Source of the DNA: Candidatus Gastranaerophilales bacterium
Lineage (GTDB): Bacteria > Cyanobacteriota > Vampirovibrionia > Gastranaerophilales > JAQUYY01
DNA length: 10,015 bases
NCBI GenBank assembly: GCA_028691575.1
Contig: JAQUYY010000051.1
Coordinates: 1-10,015 of the forward strand
Reading direction: 5' to 3'
A model generated the notes under the pieces. It worked only from the letters and a program-made list of their open reading frames with translations. It was not told the DNA's origin and made no database searches. A program made the position numbers and the translations under genes. Each line of letters starts with the position of its first letter. Within the stretch, counting starts at the first letter, position 1. Below are positions 1 to 7,239 of the stretch, piece after piece.

Positions 1-321
1 GACTTAAAATGTACGGTTTGCAAAACTTGTAGACTTAAGAAATATGCCTATAATCTTTCATACAATAAATGGTATTTTGATGAAATCTATGATGGTTTTA
101 TAAATATGTTTATTCTCCCGATAGCTAGCCTGACAAGTGCTTTTGACAAATATATAGTAGACGGTTTTGTTAACTTTACGGCAGTTATGGCAAAGTTGAA
201 AGGCAAATTCTTAAGCCTGTTTCAAGATGGAAACGTTCAAACTTATGCTATGTTTATGTTTGGCGGAATTGTTTTTATATCGTTTATGTTGATTACTCTA
301 AATTTTGTAATGGGGTACTAA
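1..321 (+). CDS. nuoL: NADH-quinone oxidoreductase subunit L (complex I), C-terminal fragment
   Basis: This is the C-terminal 106 codons of a gene whose start lies left of the window; the frame is open from base 1 and stops with TAA at 319-321. NuoL is the most distal proton-pumping membrane subunit of complex I. The fragment contains the NKWYFDEIYDGF segment typical of the NuoL tail, then a lateral-helix region, the LFQDGNVQTYAMFMF signature and a last membrane helix of roughly 25 residues. Identity is supported by the nuoM and nuoN genes that follow directly. The ATG at 106 is internal, because homologous sequence continues upstream of it. Odd point: just before NKWYFDEIYD the reading is LKCTVCKTCRLKK, a C-x2-C-x2-C cluster that I do not associate with this subunit. 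The domain call is firm; only the truncation limits it. Confidence 0.93.
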   Translation, partial: DLKCTVCKTCRLKKYAYNLSYNKWYFDEIYDGFINMFILPIASLTSAFDKYIVDGFVNFTAVMAKLKGKFLSLFQDGNVQTYAMFMFGGIVFISFMLITLNFVMGY

Positions 322-322
322 A

Positions 323-1858
323 ATGGAACATCTTTCACTTAATATATTATTATTTTTACCGTTAATATTTTGTGTAATAATTGCAGGACCTTGGTTTCCA
401 AACCATGAAGTTCAGATAAGAAGAACAGCAAAGGCTTTTGCTTCTTTATTATTTGTGTACTCAATCTTTTTTGTAGCACTTTTTGATTTTACAAAAATTG
501 GCTATCAATTAATAGAAACCATTGAATTTGCTAACGGACAACGTTGGTTTGAACCAATTGGAGCAAGTTTTGAATTAGGGATAGACGGATTGTCTTTAAT
601 TTTAGTTGTACTTACCAGTTTTATTGTACTTTTGGCAAGTATAGCAAGTAAACCAACTATTAGAAAACGCCATAAACTATACTATTCAATGTTATTTTTG
701 TTAACATTTGCTATTTTAGGCGTATTTCTTGCTAAAGACCTATTTTTATTTTTCCTCTTCTGGGAATTAGAATTAATCCCGATGTATTTCTTAATTTCAA
801 TCTGGGGAAGCGGTCGTAAGGAATATTCAGCGATGAAGTTTGTTTTGTATACGTTCTTGGGAAGTATATTTATGCTTGCATCGATTCTGGCACTTTATTT
901 CTACAACTTTGGACAAACCGGAAATTTAACTTTTGATATTTCTGCATATAATGCGATAAATGCCCCATTTATTCTATCTTTACTTTGTTTTATAGGCTTT
1001 TTTATTGCTTTTGCAGTAAAAGTTCCAATTGTGCCTTTTCATACCTGGCTTCCCGACGCTCATGTCGATGCACCTACGCCGATAAGTATGATTTTAGCAG
1101 GAATTTTATTAAAAATGGGCGGTTACGGATTAATAAGATTTAATCTTGGTTTTTTTCCTGAAATAATAAAATTTTTAGCACCTATTTTGGTTATTTTAGG
1201 TGTAATAAATATAATTTACGGTGCATTGATTGCTCTTGTGCAAGATGATTTGAAAAAATTGGTTGCTTATAGCAGCGTAAGTCACATGGGAATCGTGTTA
1301 TTAGGTCTTGGCGCACTAAGTGTTGTAGGAGTTTCCGGGGCTGTTTTTCAAATGGTTGCGCACGGTGTAATTAGTGCCGGGCTTTTTATGGCAGTCGGTA
1401 TAATCTATTTAAGGTGTCATACAAGACAAATCAGCGAATTTGGCGGACTTGGACAAGTTATGCCAAGAGCAATGTATTTTACCTTAATTATCACTCTTGC
1501 AAGTCTTGGGCTACCTTTACTAATTGGATTTGCAGCAGAAACACTTGTTTTTTACGGTGCATTTACTTCAAATTTTGCATCAAATGCAATATTATCAAAC
1601 ATTCCAATTCAAGTTTGGTCTGTAATCGGAATTTTCGGAATCATCCTCACTGCAGCGTATTTACTGTGGATGATTCAAAAAGTTTTCTATGGAAATATGT
1701 TTGAAAAATGGAAAAACATACATGATTTAACACCTCATGAAGTAGTTGTCATGCTTGCAATTGTAACAGTTATAGTTGTGTTTGGGCTTTATCCGACAGG
1801 TGTTACGCACATATTTATCCCTACCGTTAAAGGGTTATTGAGCAATATAATTTTATAA
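323..1858 (+). CDS. nuoM: NADH-quinone oxidoreductase subunit M (complex I antiporter-like subunit)
   Basis: NuoM is a polytopic inner-membrane subunit of complex I and one of its three proton-pumping, Mrp-antiporter-like modules. The 511 residues match the family's usual length of about 500. Key charged residues are present: E148 in FWELELIPM (equivalent to E. coli E144), K233 in AVKVPIVPFHTWLPD (K234), K264 in ILLKMGGYG (K265) and E406 in FAAETLVF (E407). Also present are the HVDAPTP motif and conserved histidines H321 and H347. The start ATG lies one base after the nuoL stop, with GGGG at 312-315 as a modest ribosome binding site inside the nuoL tail, so translation is probably coupled. 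The ELEL wording in the fifth-helix region resembles cyanobacterial NdhD, which supports the suggested lineage. Nothing looks broken. Confidence 0.97.
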   Translation: MEHLSLNILLFLPLIFCVIIAGPWFPNHEVQIRRTAKAFASLLFVYSIFFVALFDFTKIGYQLIETIEFANGQRWFEPIGASFELGIDGLSLILVVLTSFIVLLASIASKPTIRKRHKLYYSMLFLLTFAILGVFLAKDLFLFFLFWELELIPMYFLISIWGSGRKEYSAMKFVLYTFLGSIFMLASILALYFYNFGQTGNLTFDISAYNAINAPFILSLLCFIGFFIAFAVKVPIVPFHTWLPDAHVDAPTPISMILAGILLKMGGYGLIRFNLGFFPEIIKFLAPILVILGVINIIYGALIALVQDDLKKLVAYSSVSHMGIVLLGLGALSVVGVSGAVFQMVAHGVISAGLFMAVGIIYLRCHTRQISEFGGLGQVMPRAMYFTLIITLASLGLPLLIGFAAETLVFYGAFTSNFASNAILSNIPIQVWSVIGIFGIILTAAYLLWMIQKVFYGNMFEKWKNIHDLTPHEVVVMLAIVTVIVVFGLYPTGVTHIFIPTVKGLLSNIIL

Positions 1859-1869
1859 AGGACATAAAA

Positions 1870-3333
1870 ATGAACTGGTTTTTTGATATTGTAAATTTTC
1901 TACTTCCTGAAATGATAGTTATAGCAACTATATTGTTATCGGTCGTTCTAACCTTTCTTTTGAAAGAAAAAGGACAAAAGAGTATATATTTAATTTGTTT
2001 AACCGGTGTTTTGTTTTCTATTGTTTCTTTTGCCTTTATACCGGCTCAACCGTACGTTGCATTGTTAGGAAGTTTTTTATCTGCCGATTTTACAGTATTT
2101 TTCAGAGCTTTAATTGCTCTTGGAACTTTGTTTGTTTTGTTTATGTCAAAAAGATACACTTGGAATTATGGGATTTGGCGAGGAGAATTTTTCATCCTTC
2201 TTTTAACAGCAACACTTGGTGCTATGTTATTAGTTGCAGCAAGTGATTTTATAATGCTTTTTGTGGCAATAGAAACCTTAAGTTTATCCAGTTATGCACT
2301 TTGCGGATATACCAAAAATGATAGACTGAGTAATGAAGCAGCAATGAAATATCTTGTTGTAGGAGCATCTTCTTCTGCAATAATGCTTTTTGGGGTTTCA
2401 TATTTATACGGAATATTTGGAGAAACCAACATTCTCAAAATTATGGAAATGCTTCTGGGATATGAGCCTAATTTTACATTAGTATTTGCTTTGTTACTAA
2501 TGCTTGGTGGTTTTTTGTATAAAATTTCTGCAGTACCATTTCATATGTGGACACCTGATGTATATGAAGGCGCACCAATTCCTGTTGCAGCATATCTTTC
2601 AGTTGTTTCAAAAATTGCAGGATTTGCAATCTTGATAAGACTAATTCCTTTATTTGTTACAACTGCAATGTTATGGAGTTTTATTATTGCCATAATTGCT
2701 GTTATAACGATGAGTGTAGGCAATTTAGTTGCAATCGTTCAAAAAAATGTAAAAAGATTAATGGCATACAGCTCAATTGCCCATGCCGGCTATATGTTGC
2801 TAGGTTTAGCTTTATTTACAAAACTTGGAGTCAGCGGTGTTGTATTTTATTTAATAACATATTTATTTATGAATATTGGAGCTTGGGCAGGTATTGAAAT
2901 TTTTATAAATCAATCGGGAAAAGCACAAATAGAAGATTTCAAAGGTTTAGCATACAGCCAGCCGTATTTGGCATTAGGACTAACTGTTTGTCTGATTTCT
3001 CTTGCCGGAATTCCTTTAACAGCAGGATTTTTAGGGAAGTTCTATTTGTTTCAAACCATTGCATTTTCAGGAGTTTGGGGCTTTGTATTCTTATTTTTTG
3101 CACTTATCAATACTGTAGTAGCTATGTATTATTATTTAAAAATAGTCAGACAAATGTTCAAACAAGTAGCCCCGGTACTTCGACTGGATGTTGTGCCAAA
3201 ATCAATTTCACTTAATACAATTTTGGCTTTTAGTGCATTTTGTGTTGTATTTATAGGTATTTTTTCCTCACCAATAATTCAATTAGCACAACAAATCTCG
3301 TTGAATGGAGCAGGTTTAGGAATTTTAAACTAA
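1870..3333 (+). CDS. nuoN: NADH-quinone oxidoreductase subunit N (complex I antiporter-like subunit)
   Basis: NuoN is the antiporter-like membrane subunit of complex I nearest to NuoK/NuoJ and takes part in proton translocation. The 487 residues compare with about 485 in E. coli. Functional residues are in place: E135 in FVAIETLSLSSYAL, K218 in LYKISAVPFHMWTPD, K248 in VVSKIAGF and K390 in GFLGKFYLF. The strings SNEAAMKYLVVGASSSA (positions 154-170) and VFYLITYLFMNIGAWA (325-340) recall cyanobacterial NdhB, a feature shared by many NuoN proteins. The start follows the nuoM stop by 11 bases, with AAGGA at 1858-1862 overlapping that stop, so co-translation is likely. As the usual last gene of a nuo operon it is followed by a structured stretch and an intrinsic terminator at 3488-3513. 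The gene is intact. Confidence 0.97.
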   Translation: MNWFFDIVNFLLPEMIVIATILLSVVLTFLLKEKGQKSIYLICLTGVLFSIVSFAFIPAQPYVALLGSFLSADFTVFFRALIALGTLFVLFMSKRYTWNYGIWRGEFFILLLTATLGAMLLVAASDFIMLFVAIETLSLSSYALCGYTKNDRLSNEAAMKYLVVGASSSAIMLFGVSYLYGIFGETNILKIMEMLLGYEPNFTLVFALLLMLGGFLYKISAVPFHMWTPDVYEGAPIPVAAYLSVVSKIAGFAILIRLIPLFVTTAMLWSFIIAIIAVITMSVGNLVAIVQKNVKRLMAYSSIAHAGYMLLGLALFTKLGVSGVVFYLITYLFMNIGAWAGIEIFINQSGKAQIEDFKGLAYSQPYLALGLTVCLISLAGIPLTAGFLGKFYLFQTIAFSGVWGFVFLFFALINTVVAMYYYLKIVRQMFKQVAPVLRLDVVPKSISLNTILAFSAFCVVFIGIFSSPIIQLAQQISLNGAGLGILN

Positions 3334-3487
3334 AAATATAGACCAAATGGACTAGCATAGCATTAACTTTTAGGTCGATGAGATGATATTTTTAATATGT
3401 CATACTAAAGTTATACTCAAAAACTAAGGAGTATCAGAGGTTTAGTGGGGGAGTTGGCTCTTATATTAGAGAGATTGAATACTGGTG
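3334..3487 (+). ncRNA. Candidate structured RNA (nuo 3' UTR or independent small RNA)
   Basis: Between the nuoN stop and a strong terminator lie about 150 bases without a plausible gene but with nested pairing, found by eye. A closing stem pairs 3335-3346 with 3454-3467 (12 pairs, single-base bulges at 3458 and 3461). A hairpin lies at 3383-3403 (seven pairs including one G-T). A longer two-part hairpin pairs 3404-3409 with 3441-3446 and 3413-3418 with 3429-3434. An alternative hairpin (3458-3461 with 3468-3471) would compete with the closing stem. The stretch includes GTGGGGGAG (3445-3453), unusually G-rich for this DNA. A weak promoter-like pair, TTGAAT at 3301-3306 and TTTAAA at 3324-3329, would start RNA near 3336. 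The closing-stem, bubble and terminal-hairpin layout loosely recalls 6S RNA, but I recognise no family. In AT-rich DNA some pairing arises by chance. Confidence 0.4.
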
Positions 3488-3513
3488 TCAGAAGATTTTT
3501 CTTCTGATTTTTT
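3488..3513 (+). terminator. Rho-independent terminator after nuoLMN and the candidate RNA
   Basis: A perfect eight-pair stem, TCAGAAGA (3488-3495) with TCTTCTGA (3500-3507), has a four-T loop and is followed directly by six T residues (3508-3513). This is a classic intrinsic terminator for plus-strand transcription. It sits 155 bases beyond the nuoN stop, so it would end the complex I transcript or a separate RNA made from the 3334-3487 region. Confidence 0.88.
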
Positions 3514-3682
3514 ATTTAAAAACCACAAAAAATATTTTAAAAAGTCTAGAGTTAATACAATTTTTTTATGTATTTCCTTAAATTTTATCCATTTTTTTTG
3601 CTTATCCGCTTAATACCTTTACTGAAAAATATTATTATACATTAATAAATATTTGATTAGCCGGCATTTAAAGAAATTTATG
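3514..3682. other. AT-rich spacer between terminator and glycosyltransferase promoter
   Basis: This is the rest of the 395-base gene-free stretch. It has no open frame worth reporting and holds several T runs, for example around 3561-3567 and 3592-3599. An imperfect inverted repeat pairs AAATATT at 3627-3633 with AATATTT at 3648-3654 and lies about 30 bases upstream of the -10 element at 3683-3691. It could be an operator or simply AT-rich DNA. GCCGGC at 3660-3665 is a short GC palindrome. I see no tRNA or riboswitch signature here. Confidence 0.5.
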
Positions 3683-3691
3683 TGATATAAT
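3683..3691 (+). promoter_or_regulatory. Extended -10 promoter for the WavE-type gene
   Basis: TGATATAAT contains a perfect TATAAT (3686-3691) with the TGn extension that lets sigma-70-type polymerase work without a good -35 box. No convincing -35 sits 17 bases upstream, where the bases read GGCATT. Transcription would begin near 3697-3699, giving a leader of about 30 bases to the ATG at 3729. The preceding terminator makes this the likely independent promoter of the glycosyltransferase. Confidence 0.6.
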
Positions 3692-3728
3692 TTAGTAAAT
3701 TATAGAGTAGCTTTGGGTAAAAATTTTA

Positions 3729-4760
3729 ATGGCTAAAATTAAAAGTAGTGAAATATCAATAGTTGTGCAAGGTCCTGTATTTGATACTCCTGAATTAAGC
3801 ACAAAAAAAACTGTTGAAAGTTTGCGAAAACAAATGCCTGATGCTGAAATTATTTTATCAACCTGGAAAAACTCAAAAACTAATAATATTGATTATGATA
3901 TACTCGTAGAAAGCCTTTGTCCGGAGTCTTATATAAGAAATGATGTTCTAAAAATATATAATAATGTTAACAAACAAATAGTTTCCTCAAGAGAAGGTAT
4001 TAAAAAAGCTAATCGAAAATATGTTTTAAAATTTCGTTCTGATACAATTATTGCCGGAACAAAATTTTTAAATTATTTTGGAAAGTATAAAAAACGATGT
4101 GATGAGTGGAAAATATTTAAAGAAAGAATTTTGGTTTGTTCGATATATACAAGAAATCCGAACCGTCTAAGACCATATCCTTATCATCCCAGTGATCTTG
4201 TTCAGTTTGGCTTAAAGGAAGATATCGAACATCTTTTTGATATTCCGTTAGAGCCGGACCCTGAGTATACCAGATGGTTTGACAATCATCCAAGACCAGA
4301 TTTGGACTATTATCCGGATGAAAAAACAAGATATGTCCCCGAACAATATATTTGGCACAAACTTTTAGAAAAGCATGGGAAATTGAATTTTGAGCAAAAT
4401 TGGGATGTTTCAGGTGATAATATTAGAAATACAGAAATTTCTTTTGCTAATAATCTTGTGATTTTAGAACCGTTTCAATATTGTCTGAAATTTCCAAAAC
4501 TAGAGCCGGTCAGGCTTGTAGACTGGGTTTCCGTATATGGTTATAGAGAATGGCAAGGCTTATACAAAAAATATTGTAATCCTAAAGCAATAAAGCACAT
4601 TGATGTTGAATTACTTATGAAAAATTTTCTTTTAAAAACCGGAATTATCAACGGAGTTCCTTCCCACGTTCTTCAAACCAGACGACAATGTAATGCAATG
4701 GCAGAAGATATTAAACTGCTAAAAGCAGAACTCGAGCAAATAAAAAACAAGTTGGACTAA
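3729..4760 (+). CDS. WavE-family (lipopolysaccharide synthesis) glycosyltransferase-like protein
   Basis: The protein has 343 residues and resembles the WavE family, named for Vibrio LPS core synthesis and probably composed of GT-A-like sugar transferases. Visible signatures are SIVVQGPVFDTPE at residues 10-22, LRKQMPDAEIILSTW at 32-46, the conserved QIVSSREGIKKANRKYVLKF run at 83-102 followed by the RSD that may serve the nucleotide-sugar/metal site (D105), HPSDLVQFG at 153-161 and PEQYIWH at 204-210. The last 25 residues (IKLLKAELEQIKNKLD at the end) look like a short coiled coil. There is no signal peptide or membrane helix, so a cytoplasmic or peripheral enzyme is expected. The gene has its own promoter and only a poor ribosome binding site; GAGTAG at 3704-3709 is too distant. 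It converges with a minus-strand gene nine bases beyond its stop. The sugar substrate is not predictable. Confidence 0.85.
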   Translation: MAKIKSSEISIVVQGPVFDTPELSTKKTVESLRKQMPDAEIILSTWKNSKTNNIDYDILVESLCPESYIRNDVLKIYNNVNKQIVSSREGIKKANRKYVLKFRSDTIIAGTKFLNYFGKYKKRCDEWKIFKERILVCSIYTRNPNRLRPYPYHPSDLVQFGLKEDIEHLFDIPLEPDPEYTRWFDNHPRPDLDYYPDEKTRYVPEQYIWHKLLEKHGKLNFEQNWDVSGDNIRNTEISFANNLVILEPFQYCLKFPKLEPVRLVDWVSVYGYREWQGLYKKYCNPKAIKHIDVELLMKNFLLKTGIINGVPSHVLQTRRQCNAMAEDIKLLKAELEQIKNKLD

Positions 4761-4769
4761 TCATTGTTA

Positions 4770-5174
4770 TTATTTATTAGCAGCATTTTGTCCTGTTAAT
4801 AATTTAGTCATCGCAAGAGAAACTGCCAAACCTACAGTTGCAAAAATACCAATCCATTTAATGTGTAATTTTCTTTGTTTTGATGAATTTTGAAGTATTT
4901 TTTGTTCAAGATTATCTCTTGTTAAATCATTTAAATTGTATATAAATTCATCAAAAGCTTTTTCCCCCTTGAAATACCCCGCAACAGTCCCTAAAGCTGT
5001 TCCTGCAAAACCTGGAACTATATAATTTTTTTTAGAATCTTTTTTTTGCGGATTTTCTATAGTATCCGTTTTGTGATTCTGGGGCTGCAAAACATTATGA
5101 TATTTATTTACATTAAAATCTTTAAATGTATTAATATCAAAATAATTTGAATTTGTAAAATTAATTTTGTTCAT
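4770..5174 (-). CDS. Small protein with two hydrophobic glycine-rich segments, unknown function
   Basis: I do not recognise this 134-residue protein. The first 50 residues are Asn/Lys-rich, polar and probably disordered. A hydrophobic, Gly-rich segment at about 51-68 (GFAGTALGTVAGYFKG) could be a membrane or glycine-zipper helix. A charged middle follows at 70-106 (FDEFIYNLNDLTRDNLEQKI). A second hydrophobic helix at about 107-127 (WIGIFATVGLAVSLAMTKLL) and a short tail end the protein. A two-helix hairpin membrane protein is the simplest reading; there is no cleavable signal peptide. GGAGAG at 5185-5190 gives a convincing ribosome binding site ten bases before the ATG. The gene starts 25 bases after the GH77 stop, so it is probably the second gene of that transcript and may be functionally tied to it. 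It converges with the WavE-type gene, and I see no intrinsic terminator between them. Confidence 0.8.
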   Translation of the reverse strand: MNKINFTNSNYFDINTFKDFNVNKYHNVLQPQNHKTDTIENPQKKDSKKNYIVPGFAGTALGTVAGYFKGEKAFDEFIYNLNDLTRDNLEQKILQNSSKQRKLHIKWIGIFATVGLAVSLAMTKLLTGQNAANK

Positions 5175-5199
5175 TTTAAATTTTCTCTCCGTTAATTTA

Positions 5200-7239
5200 T
5201 CAAAACCAATCTAATTTACCTTGTTTTCTCAATTGTTTTTTAATTTCTCGTATTTCTTTTAATGTAGGTTTGTTTTCATTATCAAGTTGTAGGTTATCAT
5301 TTTCTTTGATAGCTCTATTTGCGTCCAATCCCATTTTAATGAGAATTTTTGATACTTCTTTCTGCCCCAATTCATTTATAAGTTGGGTTCTTACGTTTGT
5401 ATTCTTTTGAGCTGCATCTGTTGTCATAGGACCATCTGATTTTAAAACTTTTTCAAAATATTCTAAAAATGGTTTTATTTCTTGTGCTCTTTTGTAAAAT
5501 TCTCCCGCATTTTGGTTTTGAATGATATCTTTACGCTTCAGAGCTTTATTAACCACTTCAGGCATATTTAAACCTGCTGAGAATTTTTCGTTTCCGTTTT
5601 TATCAAATTCAGAAATTTGTCTGTAATAAAATTCTTCATAATTTTTAGGCATTCTTGTTTTCCAATTATTAGGATTCTTAAAATTTTCAGTATCATTATA
5701 TCTATTAGGCATTCCAAAAACATCTGAGAACATAACCTGAACATTTCTAGCTCCTTTATTTCCTCTTTGTCCAATATACAGGTTAGTTAAGCTATCAACC
5801 TGTGCTTCTCTATACGGTTTATTTGAAATCAAACTTAAATCATCATGAACTCCTAATGTATACCAATTTTTGACATCTGTATCTCTGGACTTGTCTATTT
5901 TAGGGATACCTTTAGTTTTTAAAGTCCTGTTAGTAAGACTCTCTTTTTCTTCACCTTCCGATCCTATAATTTCCGCAAAAACAAGCTGTTTATTAATATT
6001 ATTCTCCCTAATTGATTCATTTAGAGTATTGTAAAAGCTTTCTCCTGCATCAGACCACTCAGCACTTTTCTCTCCTTTTTTTATAAAAGGTTTTCTCATT
6101 TGCCAAGCTGCATCTATTCGTACTCCATCATGATTTTTAAAAGCGTTGTCGTATTTTTCCTTTACTATCTTATTTGCTTCATTAGAATTTGATTTTAGGG
6201 CAGGAAGTCCCCAATCTGCTATCCAACCGGGCATAGGACAAGCATAAGTTGAGATTAGTCCTTTATCCATATCCATATCAAATGCAGCAGGTTTCCTCCA
6301 CACATCTCTTTTATGCCAACCAATCGGAACATCGGCTATAAGATTAAAATCATTATTTTTTGCAAATTCATGAAAGTCTTTTTTTTGCATAGATATTACA
6401 AATTGGCAAAACTTATAAAACTCTGCATCCTTATTATTATCAAGCATTTTAGCTCTGACTAACGCTTCTTGATGTTTAGCAGAAGATTCATCTTTTAAAT
6501 AAATATTTAATTTCTTATCTGTATCAGACCAATTCATGAAATTTTCATCCCAATATTCTTTTGCAAGAACATGATATCTTGCATCAGAATCTAACCAAGG
6601 TTTGAGATTTTCTTGATTTTTAAATTTCGCAAAATTCTTTTTTAATTCATGGTTATCATCTAATTTTTTAAAATTTTGATATGCCGTATCAAGAAAATTT
6701 TCATAGGCAGGAGTAAAATAATTAACATAATTATTTTTAAAATCATTATGTTTTGTATTAGTTATTTTGTTTATATCATCTTTTGATACCAATCTTAAAT
6801 CGAGAAGATTAGCAGGATCAATTAAATGAGTTCCAAGGCTAAAAACCGTGCTACTATAAGGTGAAATATTTTTGTTTTCCGGTTCGATATTATTTAACAT
6901 CCCCTCATAAATGCCTTCTGGAGAATATATACAAGCATTAAATGCAAATAAATCTTTGAAAAATTTAGTAAGTTTTTTTGCTCCTTGAGAACATGAGGAT
7001 CCAACTCCCGTATCTATTAAAATGCCCTCTTTCTCAAAAGCAGGATAAGCTGCAGCAGGTGTAATTACGGCATTATTATCAATCCCGTTAATATTTAAAC
7101 CTTCTTGAACAACATAAGCGTTTATTTGTCTTTCAAGAGGAGTTAATGCCCTGCCAAAAGCTATATTTTTAGATAATACACTATTTTTTATCGGGCTTTT
7201 TCTAACATTAAAAGATCTGTCAATAGAAACAATTTTCAC
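5200..7239 (-). CDS. Long GH77 4-alpha-glucanotransferase (amylomaltase)-like protein
   Basis: GH77 enzymes (MalQ, DPE) break an alpha-1,4-glucan and transfer the released piece to another glucan or to glucose. Family landmarks appear in order: SPYSSTVFSLGTHLIDPANL (126-145, cf. SPYQS...), ADVPIGWHKRDVWRKPAAF (302-320, cf. GDIPIYV...DVWANPELF), VRIDAAW with candidate nucleophile D376, FAEIIG with candidate acid/base E423, TLGVHDD with candidate stabiliser D466, then SDVFGMPNRYN and NNWKTRMP. The catalytic trio is therefore present, but surrounding wording differs strongly from MalQ (VRIDAAW against VRIDHFR). At 679 residues it is longer than the usual roughly 500, with an N-terminal leader containing NIAFG (25-29), extra sequence at about 150-280 and a Lys/Glu-rich tail from about 570. 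The start is GTG (7237-7239) behind AAGGGG. A possible -10, TACTAT on the minus strand at 7261-7266, lacks a -35. Activity on a particular glucan is inference. Confidence 0.85.
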   Translation of the reverse strand: MKIVSIDRSFNVRKSPIKNSVLSKNIAFGRALTPLERQINAYVVQEGLNINGIDNNAVITPAAAYPAFEKEGILIDTGVGSSCSQGAKKLTKFFKDLFAFNACIYSPEGIYEGMLNNIEPENKNISPYSSTVFSLGTHLIDPANLLDLRLVSKDDINKITNTKHNDFKNNYVNYFTPAYENFLDTAYQNFKKLDDNHELKKNFAKFKNQENLKPWLDSDARYHVLAKEYWDENFMNWSDTDKKLNIYLKDESSAKHQEALVRAKMLDNNKDAEFYKFCQFVISMQKKDFHEFAKNNDFNLIADVPIGWHKRDVWRKPAAFDMDMDKGLISTYACPMPGWIADWGLPALKSNSNEANKIVKEKYDNAFKNHDGVRIDAAWQMRKPFIKKGEKSAEWSDAGESFYNTLNESIRENNINKQLVFAEIIGSEGEEKESLTNRTLKTKGIPKIDKSRDTDVKNWYTLGVHDDLSLISNKPYREAQVDSLTNLYIGQRGNKGARNVQVMFSDVFGMPNRYNDTENFKNPNNWKTRMPKNYEEFYYRQISEFDKNGNEKFSAGLNMPEVVNKALKRKDIIQNQNAGEFYKRAQEIKPFLEYFEKVLKSDGPMTTDAAQKNTNVRTQLINELGQKEVSKILIKMGLDANRAIKENDNLQLDNENKPTLKEIREIKKQLRKQGKLDWF

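Noticed and set aside
106..321. A separate 71-residue membrane protein starting at the ATG at 106
   Set aside because: The frame is open to base 1 and the upstream residues include the NuoL-like NKWYFDEIYDGF segment, so it is the tail of nuoL.
1414..1704. Open frame in another phase inside nuoM
   Set aside because: It lies wholly within a well-supported gene and its Cys/Asn/Ser-rich translation looks like a shifted reading of a membrane protein.
3383..3427. Fourteen-codon open frame in the region after nuoN
   Set aside because: No ribosome binding site, very short, and the bases fit better as hairpin arms of the candidate RNA.
3334..3513. tRNA, tmRNA or signal recognition particle RNA
   Set aside because: No TTCGA-type T-loop or CCA end, no tag-peptide frame, and none of the SRP GGAA/GNRA wording is present.
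3555..3600. T runs as terminators or phase-variable tracts
   Set aside because: They are not preceded by stems, lie outside coding sequence and suit the overall AT-rich composition.
4756..4785. Bidirectional terminator between the convergent genes
   Set aside because: Only a weak CTAAT/ATTAG pairing with a long loop and no T run is visible.
5568..5774. Minus-strand open frame inside the GH77 gene
   Set aside because: It is fully contained in a gene with clear GH77 motifs and has no independent start signal.
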